A stretch of 64,000 nt of DNA, taken from contig NW_024881615.1 in assembly GCF_019059575.1 (NCBI RefSeq), positions 930,001-994,000 on the forward strand, read 5' to 3'. The notes under the pieces are model-generated. The model saw only the letters and a list, made by a program, of their open reading frames with translations, ran no database searches and was not told the DNA's origin. This document shows, one piece after another, positions 1 to 22,159 of this stretch (its first letter is position 1; each line of letters opens with the position of its first letter). This DNA comes from Amphibalanus amphitrite (Eukaryota; Arthropoda; Thecostraca; Balanomorpha; Balanidae). The position numbers and the translations under genes are program-made.

Positions 1-1315
1 GACCAGCCAGTAAGTACCTAGTCCTACTAAGTTATATGTCAACGTACTCCATCAGTCATCCATGGCAGCAAGTGGATGTACCAACCATAAGCTAAGGGTC
101 GGAAGCCGCATAGCACATCTATAAAACACTTAAATTGAAATGCAATTACACCAACACCAAATAAAAAAGTCAAAATCTTTCTCACCTATCCTCCACATCC
201 CCACACAGTTCCACATGCTTCCAGTACCTCACCAGTACCTATACATGTTTACAAAATTTGCCCATTTTCATTCATTTCGCTGATTATGTTCAGAACGAGC
301 AGCTTTTGTACATACAAATTTCTATCATCCTGTCGGATTCGTTAAAGGATTTCTCAAAAGCCGCAAATATAGCTTACGAACATACAAGTAACACTATCAT
401 TGAAACAACAGCGCATTTTATGTCGCAACCGGTCGATACATGTGATTGGTGGTGGTGGCCGGCGTCTGTTATTGTATTATTTTACGCATTTTCGTAAAAA
501 TAGTCCATTCTAAGCGTTGTCAGGCCCTTGGTTTGGCCTAGGACATTGCAGGGGGGGGGGGTATTGCAGATTGCTCCTCAAGGCTCAAACAGTGAATTGG
601 AATGCCTACCGAGTCCACTTCAACTTCCTCCGCAGTTAGCTTATTTTGAAAATTAATATTTGCTCATTTCTATTTGCTCTAATGAATATTGTTTTGAATG
701 AACTTATTTTTGCACATATTTAGTTTTTTCTTATGAAGCCTTGGTTCTTATTATAAAATAAGATTGGCGCTGGCTGCAAGTTTAATTTCTGTCTTCTGAA
801 TCTCTGGACTCTGGTTAGTGCTACCAACAGAAAAATTGCCGAATGCGGACTGGACTGCTATTTTTTATTTCTAGGATTCGCCGTCAACTTCAACTTATCT
901 CATGAAAAAATGACCAGCAGTGCAAAAAATATCAGTAAGCCTGGCTGATATCTATTAACATCAGTGTACTTTTTGCTTGGATGGCAAAATTCTGGGACAG
1001 CTTTAGGGGGAAAATCCCAGCAGCTTGCAGTTTTGCTGTTGGTAATACTAGGCTGTGCTAGCCTCTGAGCTGATTTGCAACTAAAAAGAGGGTGAAAGAT
1101 TCATATACATTGGGCATGCATTAGGTCCTATAGTCTAGAATGCCTGATATTATTAATGAGTTGTTTTATTTGGCTCTATTTATGTGTTGAATTGCTGGCT
1201 CATTTTTAGGTTTTGTATTGGTTAAGTATTGTGATTTCCTCAGGTGCTTCATTGATAATCAGAATAATTCAATTTATTTTGTGATGACCATTCACTGATC
1301 TCTTTATTTTTTCAG
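1..1315. other. AT-rich non-coding DNA upstream of INTS14
   Basis: No coding exon, RNA gene or clear repeat is visible. A poly-G run lies near 550. The stretch ends in a polypyrimidine tract and CAG acceptor at 1313-1315, so at least its right part is probably an intron in the 5' UTR of INTS14. Confidence 0.5.
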
Positions 1316-1366
1316 GGCTGAAGAAAACCACTCATTCTAGAAATCTGTGAGCAGCTGACAGCAGTA

Positions 1367-4300
1367 ATGCCAACTGTTCTGGCACTGGATGTGTCGCTCT
1401 CTATGAGCCGACCTGTGTTCCAGCAGGACCGCTCAGAAGAACCTCCCACTGTCCGCCAGCTGGCCATTAAGGGCATTCATGCGCTGCTTAACCACATTCA
1501 CCACAACTGCAAGCTAGAATTTGCTGCTTTGGTAAGGTCACTGTAATATGCTTACAGCATTTAATGTTTTTGTTTTGTGTATTCTAGAAGCATTCATCAT
1601 CATCTTCTTGATGCAATATTGTTTTTTTTCTTTGTGTATGTACATTGGTGTCGATTGAATTACTCTATTTTCACAGGCGGTGTACAGTTCTATGTACGAG
1701 ATTCTCGGTTCATTTACACGCGACTTTGACCAGCTGAAGAGCCGCCTCGCCTCGCTGGCCGAGTATGACAAGTCGTGTGTGGAGACTGCGCTGCTCGGCG
1801 TCAAGGCGGTCGTAGCCGAGGAGTGGGGCAGCGGCACCGCCTGTCAGGTGAGGTTTCTTGTGTCGTGAGGTGCGTTAGATGATCGGTGTGAGATGTCAGA
1901 TTCAGTTAGCGTTAAAAGCGATCGGGGTCACGGCTTTTCTAGTTGCTCTTAATTGTTATGGGGTGACGGCGTTAAGTGACGACGCGCTTTGACATTAGAC
2001 ATGTTAATTAATGTACGCATCTTGTTTCGTCTTTTGGTAACTTATAAAATTGGATTGTTAATTATCGAGTACGTCTTTTTTGCACACCACCGTCTGTTCG
2101 TCGTGGATATTCTGGTTAACCATTATCAGGGACCAGGGTGTCCGTTAAGACGACTGACATTTCTCCATGGCATCTTTCCGGTGACCGTCACCATCACGTC
2201 CACCAGGTGATCATAATCAGCGACGGCAGTCTGGGCGTGGGCGACTCGTCGCTGCGCCAGCTGGTGGCCGGCAGCCGGCTGCACCTGCCCTTCTTGTTCC
2301 CCTGCCGGCTGGACGTGGTGCTGCTCGGCGAGCGGGCGGAGCTGGAGCGGCGCGGCGCGCCGGCCGCCTTCCAGCGGCTGGTGGAGCTCAGCGGCGGCGA
2401 GGGCGCCGTGCACACGCCCGAGCCGCCGCTCTCCGCCAAGGTGCGTACGCTTGATCACTGATCAGTGACCACCTTCATCGCCAAGTTAGATATGTACAGC
2501 TGTACACACCGATCACTGAACAGCTCTCTTTGCCATGGTGGATGTTACCTAGCGGCGTGTGTTTCTTATGATTAGAATTTCCACGATAGTAACTGTTACC
2601 TACAGTGAAATTTCCTGCTCTGTTGACAGTGATAGTATAATGATGATGTTTTTTATGATACACGTCTGCAGAAAGTGATGATGTCGTATGCGTTACAGTC
2701 GACGCTGGCGCTGTTCCGTCGTCTGGCAGAGACCAACTACGCTCCGTTCAGCGGTGTACTCCACTGTGGCGGACTGTCCTCGCGAGTCACACTCTGTCCT
2801 CCGCCACAGGTGAGCAGGGTTGAGACTGGACGGCTGGGGAGCTGTACCACATGTAGGGATGGAGAGGGTTCAGTCATCACACTACTGATGATGATAAATT
2901 GTGGAGGCTAGACGTCTTTCTCCGTCGCTGATTATACGGCTGTTATATATAATTATACAGCTATTATACGATGTTATACGTTATACGCTGATTATACAGC
3001 GATTATACGGCTGATTATGTAAGCGATGTATGTCACCCTGACGACGAGCGAAACCACCGAATTCCGTTCCGTAACAGTGAGCCCCTTTTTGTTGCTCATG
3101 CTTACGCACACTGCAATGTGGCCGGTGGTCTTTACCTAAGTTACCGTGGCGATCAACGTATCCCAGGGTCATCTGATCACGCCACCTTTCCCTGACAGAC
3201 GTACAACCGGACGCGTGACTTTGAGGCTGTGAAGAGGACAGTGTCCCCGGAGCTGCGTATCTGCGGGTTCCTCTCTGTGGCTGACGTTGCCAGTCCTCCG
3301 GCCTTCTCCCGGCACCTGGTGCTCCCAGCGCCGTCAGGTGAGCCGCAGAACATTTATCGACATTATCTCGGAAAGGGCGGTCCGTACGGTGCAGCTTCCT
3401 CCGTAAGAGCATTAGTCGTGTGTCGTTTGAAACAACTTGAAACGATGGAAGGATGGTAGTTTAATATGCTTCTTAAAGAGCAATTGCAAGTGGTTTATTA
3501 TTAGAATATCGTCACGGTGTATGTTACGACCGATTTCGTTTTAAAAGTATTATATATTTTTTTGCGCTCACGGTCATCTTCTGCATTGTTTTGTAGCATT
3601 TATGTATTTATATCGTGTCTTGCCTATTACTCTGCTGTATGATACTAGCGGTTGGCTAGCGTTTGTTTATTACGGTGTATTTTTTATCACGTTTTCATGA
3701 TGCCTTTCATCCTTTTCTGCAGAATCTGGAGATGCTCCGGGCGAGCCGTGCTCAGAGGAAGACGAGAACGCGCGCACCGCCTGCTTCTGCGTCCTTTTAC
3801 ATGGCGGACTGAAGGTGAGTATAAGTGCCGGCCGCCGATCCCGTCAGATCAGCAGAAACTCTGTTAGCAGGCTGATATTTATGTGTTAACCGTGCAGTGT
3901 CAATTGCCGTCCCCCGATACGCTGCCCGCTGTCAGCGCTTCTTCCCAGTGAGCTATTGGTGACTGATGCTCTGATGAGGACATATTTATAGCCCTGGTTT
4001 ATAGCTGATCACGTTATTTACCGGCAGAGGGAGAACGCTGCGGCGCTGGTGAACGTCGGGGAGGACTGGTACGGTATCGTTTACTCGTGGGCTGATAACA
4101 AGAAAAAGGCTAACCTCATGCTTTCATTGTTTGAACCAGGTGAGACATCAACCACATGATATATGAATGCAGTTTGAGGATAAGTTGATTTGAATGTCAA
4201 TACTACCGTAATAAATGCCTTCAGCATCGTTGGTCCATTATCTGAATTTGCGACCGTCAAAAGCGCTGTGGTTTGCATGAAGTGTCCCTCTCACAAGTTG

Positions 4301-5038
4301 CCTGACTCACCCTTCCCTGATACTGCCCCTGCCTCAGGCACGAACGTGCTTCCCTGGCTGGGCGACTTCACGAACCTGGGGCCCGCGGTGCCGGGCGCGC
4401 CGTCGCCGTTCCCGATCAAGGTGTCCCGTAAGCGCAGCTACCAGCAGACGTGCGTCACGTGGACGCGCCAGTCCGGCCTGCACTCGGACGTACAGAAGGT
4501 TCTCCGGCACGCCCGAAAACTGCCCGACAAGACGCAGAACTTCTACAAGGTGGGTGGGAGTTTGGGTGGCCAGCGGGGATAACTAGATGGCGTTAAGTCT
4601 GCGTTTAGAGCCGAGTACGAAACATCTGGCCAAGGGGGGGGGGAGTATATGGCACTCATGTGAGACTTTCGTGCGGGCTAGCGCTCCCTTTATAACCGCA
4701 GGTTGTTTGAAATAGACATATCTGTTTGAAACATTTGCAAGTGATGGATCATTGCTGGTGGCCTCTCCTGCCGCCCACCTAACCTTTCCCTCGGCCGCCC
4801 GTCCCCGCTGCAGGAGCTGAACCGCCTGCGGAGCGCGGCGCTCTCGTTCGGCTTCTACCAGGTACTGGAGAGCGTGGCCGTAATCCTGGAGCGTGAGTGT
4901 ACCCTCCTACCGGGCAACGCGCACCCGGACTGTGCGCTGCAGCTGACCCACGCGGCCACGGCACTGCGCCACCCCGAGCACCGGCAGCCGGGCAAACCGA
5001 TCCAGCCGCTCAGCACGCGGTTCCAGCAGGGCAGCTGA
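1367..5038 (+). CDS. INTS14: Integrator complex subunit 14 (VWA-domain protein), complete
   Basis: Subunit of the nuclear Integrator complex, which cleaves snRNA and other Pol II transcripts; INTS14 works in a module with INTS10 and INTS13 (family knowledge). Nine coding exons keep phase throughout: 1367-1531, 1677-1847, 2207-2440, 2672-2809, 3199-3337, 3723-3814, 4028-4139, 4338-4549, 4814-5038, giving 495 residues against about 518 in human. The N-terminus starts MPTVLALDVSLSMSRP, a VWA fold with the DxSxS metal site at Asp8-Ser10-Ser12. Other family landmarks seen are SPPAFSRHLVLP in exon 5, ANLMLSLFEPG across exons 7-8, SGLHSDVQKVLRHARKLP in exon 8 and ECTLLPGNAHPD in exon 9. The first ATG follows an acceptor at 1313-1315, so a 5' UTR intron is likely. 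No frameshift or stop is present. Confidence 0.95.
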
Positions 5039-5329
5039 GTAGGGTGACGTGGCCGGGGCGCTGCGAACTCGGTCAGTGGGGGTGCTGTGGCTGGGTGAGG
5101 GCAGTGAGGCTGTCTGGAGGTGTCGCTGTGTGCGGAGGGTGGATTACCATGGCGCTGTGGTCATCATGAGTGTTTGTTTTGTCGTGAGTGTGGGTGAGTT
5201 GTACTTGTATGTGGCGACGCGGTGTTTAGTACGTGGTTTCATAATTCATATATCATCACTTTGGTGGTGTATTACGAGCAAAGTGTTTTTTTTTTTTTAG
5301 CTCATCCCGCATTTTCACACATTAATTGC

Positions 5330-5335
5330 AATAAA
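5330..5335 (+). promoter_or_regulatory. Poly(A) signal AATAAA for INTS14
   Basis: A canonical AATAAA hexamer lies about 290 nt after the INTS14 stop, in an AT-rich 3' UTR. It is the first canonical hexamer noticed downstream of the stop. Confidence 0.6.
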
Positions 5336-5719
5336 CATTTTGTGCTACCTTCTGGTACAATTAAAACGAGAAAGGCTGAGTTGTAAATAGTGTTCAGTTA
5401 ACTCTTATTTTTAAACCCCCAGACCATGATTTAGAGTTTGACAACACTAAGTTTTATTTCAAGTCAGCATGGACAGAAGTACAGGGAAGCGGATGCAAAT
5501 TTCCCGTCAGTTTCCGCGCAAACAGACGAAAATTCGAACTAATTCACAAGAGGACCTGCAGCTAGCTGGAAAGAAAAAATGTTTGCCAAGTATCTGTTAA
5601 GAACAAATGATATCGGACACATCAGAATAGAGCATGACTTCGGGCACTCATTCTTAGAGGACACTTGATCCCTCGTTCTTGACGGTGCATTTGTGGTGCT
5701 ATCTTCCCGTGCCATTCAC

Positions 5720-5896
5720 CGCCCGCTCATGGTCGCGCTTCTCCTTCAGCTTGTTGAAGTACTCGAGGGCGAAGTCCAGTAGATCAGGTGGCTGGTGGAG
5801 CAGCACGTTGAGTGTGAACTCGAGTAGAATTTCGCGGAGCTGCGGCGGCGCCGCCTGCAGCTCCAGCCCCATTCGGTCTGTACTGCTGCTGCTCAT
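5720..5896 (-). CDS. First coding exon of cAMP-dependent protein kinase type II regulatory subunit (D/D domain)
   Basis: The exon encodes 59 residues beginning MSSSSTDRMGLEL and ending at a GTGAAT donor (phase 0). Residues 16-52 match the RIIa dimerization/docking domain, including LREILLEFTLNVLL and QPPDLLDFALEYFNKL. In PKA RII this helical hairpin dimerises the regulatory subunit and binds AKAP anchors. If the donor is ignored the frame stops seven codons later, so a tiny stand-alone RIIa protein is the alternative. The cyclic-nucleotide-binding exons are not found to the left in this window, so they must lie beyond position 1. INTS14, on the opposite strand, would then sit in the first intron. 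Confidence 0.72.
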
Positions 5897-5899
5897 ACT

Positions 5900-6575
5900 G
5901 GTCCTGGAACGTAGAGGCCGCCGTCGGCGTTTGGATCAGTCAGTTGCACCAGTGGGAATTAAACTGCTTCACTCTCAGCGTAAAAATGCAAATGGCTTCA
6001 CCATCAGCGTTATATTACTGGGAACGGCTGGTGCCCTTTGCGCTCTAAAAGCACAAAATACCGAAAGTACCTTCTAGGTAAATGCAAAGTTTTTAAGAGT
6101 ATTCTCTGGGCAAATTTGAGGCAATCGCTGGTCACTGATGCTGCTCGAGCAAAACTTATTTTGAAGTGAAAGCAGCTTGCTTTACTTACCTTGAAGTGAT
6201 GTGGAGAAAGCCAGTATGGATTTTACCTAGCAACTGATTTACAAGTAATACAGGAGCAATCTGATTTTTGCTTTAATTTTATGAAGCAACGTGTAATTTA
6301 GAAAAGTTCACATGTTACCATCAACCCTTTTGATAAAATTATCGACAAATAAAAATGCGCAAAGCTCCTCAAACGTCTTCCCTCTTGTGGTCCCTTTCTA
6401 GATCGCGTGCTTTTTACTTCTTCTATCCTCCGCAATAGCATTACTGCTACGCTTTATGCTACAATTTTACAAATGCCTTTTCAGTTTCAAGATCGCCTAT
6501 GTCTACTTCTTTGGCTCAACTGCATAAAACAAAGGTTTTCGAATGAAATGAGGCATTGCGATGATGACACATATA
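5900..6575. other. Intergenic DNA between PKA exon and the Ig-domain gene
   Basis: No supported gene. The right part is the presumed 3' flank of the minus-strand Lachesin/DIP-like gene. Confidence 0.4.
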
Positions 6576-6581
6576 TTTATT
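6576..6581 (-). promoter_or_regulatory. Poly(A) signal for the Lachesin/DIP-like gene
   Basis: TTTATT on + reads AATAAA on -, about 300 nt downstream of the stop at 6883. Confidence 0.4.
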
Positions 6582-6882
6582 CCAGAAAACATGTGATACG
6601 TATTGTCTCATTAAGCCCGCTTCGTTGTCCTATCAATAGAAGTGTTCCTCAGTATTGTATCTGATTGATGATCAGCACATGATGATTCATGTATAATTAA
6701 CAACCATCCCATCGCGCACATCCCTAGCACCTCGCCAGCCACTCTCCTTTTCGGTACATCATCCACCTTCTTACGACGAATCTTGCGTAACGCCGAACCT
6801 CCCTGTGAGTGATATGCTCCCCATATTATTTAGTAGCCTTCTCCATATGACACAAATACGACCTCTCGCTCTAGTGAGACAG

Positions 6883-16313
<9,431 letters not shown>

Positions 16314-17612
16314 GGCCGGCGGCGGCCGCGCGGGGCCGCATCTCCTGCCGGCCGGCCGCGAGCGGAGCACGGCCCGGCGGTGCGCGGGGGCGGAGCGAGT
16401 GACGGGGACGCTGCGCGCACACACGGGGAGTGGAGGGGGAACAGGGACTGGGGTCTGCGTGACTGCAGACACACCTCAGCCACCGGTGCTTACCTGGTAT
16501 GACTCCAATAACCAATTAACTGAAAATAGCATTGCCTTTGAAATGTGTACTTATTTTTCCTATCAAACGTTCAAATGTACATAGTGGCAGATTCTCGATT
16601 TAATGACGAAGATTTGTATTTTACAGAAGTTAAATACTTTGGAAATTACTTTCATGTTCTTGTGGCGATATCGATTATTTGGGAACAGCGTTGATTTTAC
16701 GTAAAACTGTGCTCCAAATAAATATTAATTCATCTGGACATGGTCTGTGTAACTTTTACACATAGGTTTATTGCACTTCTCATATGGAACGGGAAAGGTC
16801 TGCAAAATATGAGTTTTAACTTTCAATTAAGTCTATATGTAGATTTGTGCTGGGGATTAAAGACAACCAAATGCAACATTGATTTGAATAAGTTTCATGT
16901 ACTGCCCGTTTACCTTTCCATGTCTTTTAACTCTCGCCCGTATTGGTGTTTTGCCAGCCTCGAACGTATAGGGGAGACCCGGGAGGTATAGGCCGGTTTT
17001 GTGAAGAGGCAATTTTCCAGTGGACAGCGGCTAGACCCGTTTTTTCACTCTCGGTGTACGTGAAATTGCCTTTCGCCTGCAAAGTGTGCCTGATATTAGG
17101 CATCTGGGATCAGCTATCTTGTCTCGAGATAACTTTCAATAAATCATGCGCTTTTTCGATCCATCAAAATACACCGGGAGGTATGGGCCATGGCCCGGGA
17201 GGTAGGGGCCGGTGCTATATTTCATATTCTTTTCTCGACATTGAGAAAAATACCCGTAGCTGGGATCTACCTTGATCTCTCTTGGAACCCAGGAACCGCA
17301 TAAGCGGCCAACAGCTTACTTCATGGAGGTTAAGTGGGCAATGGGCACACATGTATTTTGGTAAACCCAATCATGCTCCATAAAATAAGATAACTAATGT
17401 TTTTTCTCTTCGAATGAAATTTATAGTTAAATTTTCGACCTTGCGCGACAAAAATAAGTTATTGAAGAGGAAATTCAACGAAAGCATCTTCTTATTGATT
17501 TAGGATCACCGGAGGTGGGTGGCCCGAACTACCCGGTTGGGACGCCAGAATGTGCGTGGCATCTCAGCTCATAATCTTGCAAGAAAGCTTCAAATTGTCT
17601 ATCCAGTCTTAA

Positions 17613-19549
17613 CCCTCGCCGGCCGAGGGGAGGGGGGGGGGGCGGGTGCCGCCCCCCATAGTTTTTTTTCGCGATAGCTCCGAACACGCTGGCGATAGAG
17701 AGCTGAACTTGGCATACCTGACCTTTGATTCAAGCCGGATCATTTAACCCTATTAGTAGCAGGGGGGGGGTTGTTTTCATCCACCCCTCAGGTTTTTCGG
17801 GAATATCTCCGAAACCGCTGAAGCTACGATGCTGAAATTTTCTGACCTTTCCTAAAACTAAATTGGGCACATTCCCTGAAAATTTCAAGTTCATAACTTT
17901 ACCAGGGGCGGCTCCAGAGCACTGGGAATTGGGGGTCCTATTCGTGAAGCGAATTTGGGCGAAGATCACGATGCTGATGTATTATAACTGTATGCACCAG
18001 TTTTACGAATAGTGAATGAAAGGTATCATGTGATAACATATACAAAGTTATTGTGCATCCTCTTTTGACACGTTTTTGCTATAATAGGCGGATCCAGGCG
18101 CCCAAAAAGGGGGGTTGTGTTTTACCTCCCAACATAGGTGCCCTGACACCGCCTATGCATGACCAATACAATTGTAGTCGTTCTCTCATAAGAAAATTGT
18201 AACATAACAAGACCATTACCACCCTTTTTAGAAACAGTACCAACAAAAACCTTATTAACTATACTTTTTGTGTACCCCCAATCTCAATGATCTGTATCCG
18301 CCTAGGATTTTTGAAAATGCATATTTTTAGGATCCATGTGAATTCCTGGTTCATTCTCTATCGATCGGCAAAAGTTGCGTTAAGATTGGTTCAGAAACCT
18401 GGCCGTGATAAACAGTCTAAAAAGGATCTGCAATTTGCCCGTTTTTACCCCCCCCCCCCCCTCTACCCCCTATTTACATTTTTTAATTTTTATTTTTTTA
18501 GAAATGTAGATCACGTTGAGCAAAATCGAATGCCGTTTGAATTTTGAAAATCGGCCCTTTAGATCTCGAGATATCAGGGGGAAGGGGTCGTAAACAGCCC
18601 CCCTTCCACTAATAGGGGTAGCCAGGAGCCTGTCACTAATAGGGTTAACACCAACCGCATTTTCGGGTCAGGTCAGGTCACTGACCTATGACGTCATAAG
18701 TGAACCTCTGCACGGTCTTCAGATATCGCAACTTCGCAACGCCCTCACTGCCAGAGGAGCTTTCACAGGGAAATGAAACTTTCAGGATCTAATATCCATT
18801 ATGAGTCTTACAACTTTTATATCTCGGATTTTTCCTAAAGGTCATATGAGGTCAGGTCATTTTCGTGACCTCACCATTATAAGTCAATGGGGAAAAATGA
18901 AAACTGCTCTTTTGGCGCCGGGAACGATCTCCAACTACCTCAAGCACACAGAATCGTGATTTGGTGCACTCCTTGCAAGGTAAGATGCGTCACTTTTGCA
19001 ATGTTGACCTTGCGTGACGTCATTTATGACGTCATTAGGGTAATATCAGTTTTTCGTCAATAACTCCCGATCAAAATTGAGCTAGCGAGTCGGGAAAGCC
19101 GCCAATGGACTCAGGAGGACCTCTCGAATCGAATGATATGCGACATGACCTACTTCGACCAATTTCGTGACCTGGGGATGCTGACCTGACCGTGACCTGA
19201 GGTCAACACCCTAAGGTGACCTCACCCAAATAAAAAGCATATCATTCGACGCGCCTAAGCGAGGCGAGCACGGTGCTGCCGAAATCGTGACTCTGCGGCC
19301 GTTTTTTTGCGAAGTTATTCACCGAAAACGGAACCGTACCTTGGGGCACCTGACCTGACCTCAGAGGTCACCGGTTGAACTAGGACCTTAAAATCGGGTA
19401 TCAATCTCTGCGTCTCGTAACGGCGCACACGCTTGTTTTTTTCCGCGACGCGCTAGCTCCACCAGGGGCGAAACGGCGAGAGGGGGGTCGTACCCGCCCC
19501 CTCCCCCTCGGCCGGCGCGTATGTAGAAAACCAATATGTCCGGCGAGGG
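17613..19549. mobile_element. TTAA-flanked element, AGGTCA-rich, nested
   Basis: Inverted ends CCCTCGCCGG (17613) and CCGGCGAGGG (to 19549) are each bordered by TTAA, the target duplication of piggyBac-type transposons. It has a poly-G/poly-C stretch near both ends and a dense run of TGACCTGACC/AGGTCA motifs in the interior. No transposase reading frame is visible, so it is non-autonomous. Confidence 0.75.
17748..18644. mobile_element. TTAA-flanked MITE, innermost of the nest
   Basis: CCCTATTAGT at 17748 and ACTAATAGGG ending at 18644 are perfect inverted ends, each bordered by TTAA (17744-17747, 18645-18648). Length is 897 bp. It carries poly-G and poly-C runs next to the ends and no transposase. 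Confidence 0.8.
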
Positions 19550-19845
19550 TTAATTTGCATGCTTTAAACTTTATGTTTGCGATGGTCTGACATCATAAAG
19601 CAAGCCTGGCTCAAATTTACCACGAGTTTTCTGTATGTTCCCTATTTAACTCGAAGAGGACAAAAACGTTTATCACCGCTCATTGCCAAAGAAGAATGAG
19701 CAGGATTTTAGAAATCACGTGGCTTGTATAACGGAATGGCTGCTACCAGTTTACGTGGTCAAATGTGTAAAAATGCGCAACACTTCTTCAAAACTGCGAT
19801 GGCCCATACCTCCCGGGGGCCCATACCTCCCGGGTCTCCCATATA

Positions 19846-22120
19846 GGGGAACGTACAGCCTCGGCCCTCGAACGTAACCGGGCGGCAAGAGTTGGACCCC
19901 CTTTGCCGTTTGGCCCCCGATCGAGCTAGAGCTTAGCACAATTACGAGCATGTTGTTGCCCGCGACGAGAGGAAGCCGGTGATGCCCAATTTTAAGGTCC
20001 TAGGTCACTGGTTGACCTGTCAGGTCAGGTCAATGACCCAAAAGTCGGGAAAATTGGGACCTGTTAGAACATCGTAAAATGAGTTTGCTAATGTTTTTTT
20101 TCTGGGTGCTGATCATGAATTTCATGTTAGTTTTAATCACAGATGATGTCTTCATGCATTTAGTCCAGGTCATATCAGGTCAGGTCAGTTCAGGTCAACT
20201 TACTCCACCTGGTCGGATAAGGTGGCTATTTGCACTCTCACGGAAACGCCTGGCAACTGCGAAACGAATGCAGCTAAGCTGCTGCGCTTCCGGTTTCAGC
20301 TGCGCAACTATTCAGGCTTCTTTGATTGTGGTTCTCGATGTAGCATCCACTAAAGCTAAGCATGCCCGACCATTCTTTTTCCTACCCGAGCTGCAAACCG
20401 TTCACTCGACCGCTCGAACTAAACGTGTATGTGGTAGCATCGTCATATGAACAGGAACTGCAACGCCGGACCACATCGCCAGTATGCTGGCAGCGGAACA
20501 TGATTTCTGTAAGTGCGCTCACAAAAGAATACAAGTGTTCCTGCTAGCCTCCATAACATTAAACATGCTGATTAAAAAAGGAATTACCTATGCCCTGAAT
20601 ATAATAAGAAAATATAACGAACGAGATAAAGTGTAGGTACGACAAATAAACAAAGAGTGAATACTGAATCAATAGACGTTGCAATGTTAGCAGTGAACTA
20701 AGGCGAATTGCCGACTTATTCCGACGATGGAGACTAAACGAGACAGCTCATATCCGTTGTGGGGTTAGAAAAACATAAAACGGGACATAAAACAGTCACT
20801 ATGGTGAATGTAAATGAACAGGCAACAGCACGGTCCGTGTCAAAAGATGTCGGATTCCTTTGGGGATTAGGGGAAAGCTGGGAGATGTTTAAGCGCGAAA
20901 GCAGACAAGAGAGTCCGCAAATAAATCAGCCGGCTGAAGGTGGAAGATCAGACAGCGGGCAACCACTAATGTTCTGAGTTGTATAGGACAGTGGACACTG
21001 GACGGCCACCTTTGTCCGAGCTGCCCAGTCCGGAGCAGATGGTTCGGTATCGCCGCGCCCGGGGCAGACACCAATCGATCACTCGCACCACATTATAGGC
21101 TATTGAGCAGGGCGGGCGGCGCCGGCCGTGGCAGCGCATACCACGCGCCGCGCACGAGGGCCCTTCCGCCCCGGCCGGTTGGTCCTCCCGGTCGGGAGTT
21201 ATGCATAGAGCCAACTTCGCCCGGTTAATGATGGCCACCCGCGACCGACGAGGGTCAGCCGGCCGCTAAACAATAACAGCGCGGCGCCCCACCTCCACTC
21301 AGGTGGCTACCGAGGCTGGCACATTGAACACCAAGTTCATCTGCCGCTGTGAATGGGTCTGACACAACTACACTCTAAATTAAAAACCAATTTTCGGTGG
21401 TTTCACTAGCACCGATTGGCAGCAAAAACTACGAAATAGAACATGGCTAGAGACAGGCAATCAAGGTGAGGGACGAATTTGGTAACTTGTTTCAATTCCA
21501 TCTCATAGCTTTCAACAACTCAAACGATGTAGGTAGGCGCATCATACTGCACACCTACTTATCATTTGCACCTTTTGTATTCATATTCACTGACGTGATA
21601 TGCGTGATGTCCATATTGCAGAGCAGAGCAGATGCATTCGCTCTGCCTTGGTAGCTTCAAGGCGATTCACAAATTGCTGCAAATCTGCCTCGCACCTCCG
21701 GCCCACTCTGCCGCTGTCCGACGAATTAGCCCACAAAATTAATGTTTCAACTTATTTGATTAATTCGCCGGCGATGCGGCTGTAAATCCGGCGCGAGGAT
21801 TGGCGGGGCCCCGGAGCGGTCTCAGGTGCCGCTATTGGTTTACTGTTAGCTGGTGATGAATAGGCCACTAACATCGCCCGCAGCGGCTGTCTCGTCCGTC
21901 GTCGCCCGCTTCAGAGTACAAATGTTGGAAAATGAAAACGACAGAGGAAAGGCAAAACCAAATGTACGGCGGTTTAATCCGCCTCCATGCTGAAACAAAA
22001 TCCGTTTTACTTTTGATGCTGAAAACGCTATACCAAAATTAAACGGCTTTAACACTAGATAAATCAAAATAAATCACTTCATCTTTCATCACTCATCAGT
22101 GCTGATCAACGGCTCCGACG
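19846..22120. other. Intergenic DNA
   Basis: A cluster of GGTCAGGTCA motifs lies at about 20010-20040 and 20165-20200, and a CpG-rich patch at about 20990-21270. No gene can be supported. Confidence 0.4.
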
Positions 22121-22159
22121 CCCCCTATTTAGGCGAATAGGATCTCTTTTCACCTTGTC

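Larger units (their letters stand above)
16967..19845. mobile_element. TIR element (outer shell of a three-level nest)
   Basis: The left end TATAGGGGAGACCCGGGAGG at 16967 pairs with its inverted copy ending at 19845 (reverse complement TATATGGGAGACCCGGGAGG). A second GGGAGGTATGGGCC-type motif lies just inside both ends. Most of the interior is two further insertions (17613-19549, and 17748-18644 inside it). Without them the element is about 940 bp and shows no transposase. Superfamily unknown. Confidence 0.65.
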
